Origin: Xanthobacteraceae bacterium
GTDB lineage: Bacteria > Pseudomonadota > Alphaproteobacteria > Rhizobiales > Xanthobacteraceae
Assembly (NCBI GenBank): GCA_030044035.1
Contig: JASHWN010000109.1
Coordinates: forward strand, 1 to 7,270
DNA: 7,270 nucleotides
Direction of reading: 5' to 3'
Shown here: positions 5,903 to 7,270 of the stretch, in pieces
Layout of the letters: each line of letters begins with the position of its first letter
Position numbering within the stretch: the stretch's first letter is position 1
The notes under the pieces: generated by a model
Database searches by the model: none
Seen by the model: only the letters and a program-made list of their open reading frames with translations
What the model was told of the DNA's origin: nothing
Position numbers and translations under genes: made by a program

Positions 5903-5941
5903 ATGACAAACGAGCGGGAAGCGGCCGCCGCACCGCCCTGA
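5903..5941 (+). CDS. Possible 12-codon leader-type ORF
   Basis: AAGGGGG (5888-5894) sits 8 nt before ATG at 5903, a good ribosome-binding site. The product would be MTNEREAAAAPP, ending at TGA 5939-5941. That stop overlaps another ATG (5941), whose frame also closes quickly. It may be a leader peptide, the leftover start of a deleted gene, or chance. No family match is recognised. Confidence 0.2.
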   Translation: MTNEREAAAAPP

Positions 5942-5954
5942 TGGCGCGCGACCA

Positions 5955-6002
5955 GAATCCTCCCGGGATTCGCTAGTCTTCGCGTGCCGGATCCGGGCTA
6001 GC
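5955..6002. other. Cluster of nested inverted repeats
   Basis: GAATCC-5nt-GGATTC (5955-5971) is followed by GCTAG (5972-5976) pairing with CTAGC (5998-6002) around the perfect palindrome CCGGATCCGG (5987-5996). Together they could fold into two adjacent hairpins, 50 to 100 bp upstream of the plus-strand gene at 6053. No T-tract follows, so a terminator role is unlikely. A leader structure or operator is possible. Confidence 0.3.
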
Positions 6003-6052
6003 CAAGCTCTGCGGGGGCTTGGTGAGCAAGTGCAAGTGCGTGCGAGCCGGTT

Positions 6053-7060
6053 ATGTTGCTCACTTTCCATTCACGCATCCGTCTTTCTATTGGCTTGTTG
6101 GGCGGCGCAGTTCTCGTCGCATCGCTGTTGAGTTGGGCGTACAGCCTGCACGCGGCCGCGGACCGATATACCTGGGTCATGGCCGACCGGTCGAATGACG
6201 CGGCGGGCGGTTCTGCCGAATTGTGGCAGGTGTCGGCGCGTTGCGTCCGACCCTATTTCGTCAAAGCGCTGCTGCGATCGAAGGCCGAGCTCCAGGGACA
6301 TTACCAGCGGGCGCCTGAGGAGATTCGTGCCCAGCTCGATCCCAGGGCCAGCCAATCCGTGGAACCGGCAGCTTGGCACCCTCGCGAAACGGCCACGCCA
6401 AACGACATCGGCCGCAGCGGCCGCGATAACGAGTACATTGCCGAGCTGCAGGTCAAATATGCCGAGTGGTACGCCACCCTGTTCAAGCTTGAGATCAAGG
6501 CGAACGACTGGCAGCAACGATTGCTCAACCTCGCGGACCAAACCGTGGTTCTCAGTGCGGCGTCGCGCAAAAGTTTTGGCGAATACGCCCACGGCAATAT
6601 GAAGCTGATCAGCTCGCCAGGCGATTTTGACGGCTACCTGCTCACCACATTGGGGCTCGGCGGACTTCCCGGTGATGAAGAGATGGCGCTTAAATCCAAT
6701 TGCGTAACGGTCAGCCTGGTCAAGCAGAGCGTTGGCGGCCCAAACTACCTCGCAGAGCTTTGGCGTTGGCCGATCGACTGCCTCGCCGAATTCCTGCTCG
6801 GTTTGGAGCTCGTGCTCATTTCGATATTTTTTGCGCCGATGGCTCGATGGATTGAAACCGGCGACTTGGAGGCGGTAGGGCGGCCGCTCCGCAATCTGGC
6901 CAATCGGCTCGACGCCGGCATCCGAAGCTTCGACAGAGATCGATTCATTCGCGCTGCGCTGGAGCGCTTCCGGCAAATGCGCACCATCGCTGCCGCGGGG
7001 TACCGGTTCAGTTCAGCCGACCTGACGCGGCGGTGGCAGCGATCCTGGCAGCGACGCTGA
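6053..7060 (+). CDS. Unrecognised membrane protein with two predicted transmembrane segments
   Basis: I do not recognise this 335-residue protein. A hydrophobic segment at about 11-31 (SIGLLGGAVLVASLL within it) acts as signal anchor. Residues 32-243 form a mostly soluble, Trp- and charge-containing region. A second hydrophobic segment spans about 245-262 (FLLGLELVLISIFFAPM). The last 71 residues carry 17 arginines and no lysine, ending WQRSWQRR, which by the positive-inside rule places the C-terminus in the cytoplasm. The likely topology is N-in, a large periplasmic domain of about 210 residues, C-in. The ATG at 6053 is chosen because the anchor helix begins ten residues in; the ribosome-binding site is weak. 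The antisense frame is also open over much of this span but has mirror-frame character. The gene stands alone on the plus strand, divergent from the cyclase gene. A sensor or envelope role would be guesswork. Confidence 0.65.
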   Translation: MLLTFHSRIRLSIGLLGGAVLVASLLSWAYSLHAAADRYTWVMADRSNDAAGGSAELWQVSARCVRPYFVKALLRSKAELQGHYQRAPEEIRAQLDPRASQSVEPAAWHPRETATPNDIGRSGRDNEYIAELQVKYAEWYATLFKLEIKANDWQQRLLNLADQTVVLSAASRKSFGEYAHGNMKLISSPGDFDGYLLTTLGLGGLPGDEEMALKSNCVTVSLVKQSVGGPNYLAELWRWPIDCLAEFLLGLELVLISIFFAPMARWIETGDLEAVGRPLRNLANRLDAGIRSFDRDRFIRAALERFRQMRTIAAAGYRFSSADLTRRWQRSWQRR

Positions 7061-7080
7061 TCCGGCCAATGCTGGCGTAA

Positions 7081-7093
7081 GGCCGTTACGGCC
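7081..7093 (+). terminator. Short hairpin after the unknown membrane protein gene
   Basis: GGCCG-TTA-CGGCC is a perfect 5-bp stem 20 nt after the stop at 7060. CGTAA and TTACG overlap it as an alternative pairing. No T-tract follows, so termination would be weak or factor-dependent. Confidence 0.3.
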
Positions 7094-7225
7094 CGATTAA
7101 CCGTGCGCCGCAAAACGCCTTGCCGGCACGCTCCCGCAACGGCTTTACCGTGGCGCATCTGGGCGCCGGCACGGCGCGATTACGGCCGATCTGAGTTGAG
7201 CCGCCATCAGATTGCACGGAGGTGT

Positions 7226-7244
7226 GGTCTGCGCGCTACAGACC
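7226..7244. other. Inverted repeat near the window end
   Basis: GGTCTG (7226-7231) and CAGACC (7239-7244) form a perfect 6-bp stem with a 7-nt loop, extendable by a G-T and a G-C pair. GGAGG lies just before it (7218-7222), but no good start codon follows at usual spacing. It may belong to the leader of a gene beginning beyond the window. Confidence 0.25.
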
Positions 7245-7270
7245 GCGCCAAGGGTGCCTGCTATTATGCT

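Larger units (their letters stand above)
5667..6052. promoter_or_regulatory. 386-bp divergent intergenic region between the diguanylate cyclase and unknown membrane protein genes
   Basis: No gene with family resemblance is visible here; long frames crossing it are mirror frames of the cyclase gene. It holds a perfect 14-bp palindrome (5727-5740), a 12-codon ORF with a good ribosome-binding site (5903-5941), and nested inverted repeats between 5955 and 6002. It should carry the promoters of both flanking genes, but I could not assign -35/-10 boxes. Confidence 0.5.

Noticed and set aside
4822..5904. A 360-codon minus-strand frame overlapping the cyclase gene
   Set aside because: It lies in another frame of the GGDEF gene on the same strand, is Arg-rich and without motifs, and the competing frame has an intact GGDEF domain. 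A short stretch (HCVKFYE) vaguely recalls the start of MEDS-type sensor domains but has nothing else to support it.
5163..5906. A 247-codon plus-strand frame opposite the cyclase gene
   Set aside because: It is a low-complexity Arg/Ala/Gly-rich antisense shadow without motifs.
6071..6976. A 301-codon antisense frame opposite the unknown membrane protein
   Set aside because: It has mirror-frame composition and no membrane or domain pattern, while the plus frame has two clean TM segments and a charge pattern obeying the positive-inside rule.
1..7270. CRISPR arrays, tRNA or rRNA genes, insertion sequences or attachment sites
   Set aside because: I found no regularly spaced repeats, tRNA-like folds, transposase motifs or paired terminal repeats in the window.

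Overview
The window (7,270 bp, GC-rich, strongly GC-biased third codon positions) looks like chromosomal DNA of an alphaproteobacterium, probably a member of the Rhizobiales/Hyphomicrobiales. That placement is inferred from base composition, from the style of the tad pilus genes (two TadE-like genes converging on a TadG-like vWA gene) and from protein style; no rRNA or other taxonomic marker is present.

Layout, left to right. (1) Positions 1-331, minus strand: N-terminal 110 codons of a saccharopine-dehydrogenase-like NAD(P) oxidoreductase, cut by the window edge. (2) Positions 332-562: divergent intergenic region with two small inverted repeats. (3) Positions 563-1695, plus strand: two TadE-like pseudopilin genes whose stop and start codons overlap. 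(4) Positions 1696-1794: convergent intergenic region with a stem over the tadE2 stop and a terminator for the opposing gene. (5) Positions 1795-3183, minus strand: a TadG-like protein with an N-terminal membrane anchor and a cysteine-rich von Willebrand factor A (vWA) domain. (6) Positions 3184-3662: a long stretch with no convincing intact gene. It holds the tadG leader, a 14-codon ORF with a very good ribosome-binding site, and a possible decayed coding fragment. (7) Positions 3663-4241, minus strand: an isochorismatase-fold protein lacking two of the three usual catalytic residues. (8) Positions 4380-5666, minus strand: a multi-TM GGDEF diguanylate cyclase with a lost inhibitory I-site. 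(9) Positions 5667-6052: divergent intergenic region with a perfect 14-bp palindrome, a 12-codon ORF with a good ribosome-binding site, and a cluster of restriction-site-like palindromes. (10) Positions 6053-7060, plus strand: an unrecognised protein with two predicted membrane segments. (11) Positions 7061-7270: non-coding, with two hairpins.

The three tad genes plausibly act together: TadE-type pseudopilins and TadG are the minor/accessory envelope parts of Flp (tight-adherence) pili. The secretion ATPase, prepilin peptidase, secretin and Flp pilin genes are not in the window. The diguanylate cyclase would make c-di-GMP, which generally promotes surface attachment, so its proximity to the pilus genes is suggestive, but it is not in an operon with them. 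I see no clear previously undescribed multi-gene system. The best leads are the catalytically altered isochorismatase-like protein, the unrecognised membrane protein, the CxxxCH motif and Cys-rich insertion in TadG, and the palindrome upstream of the diguanylate cyclase.
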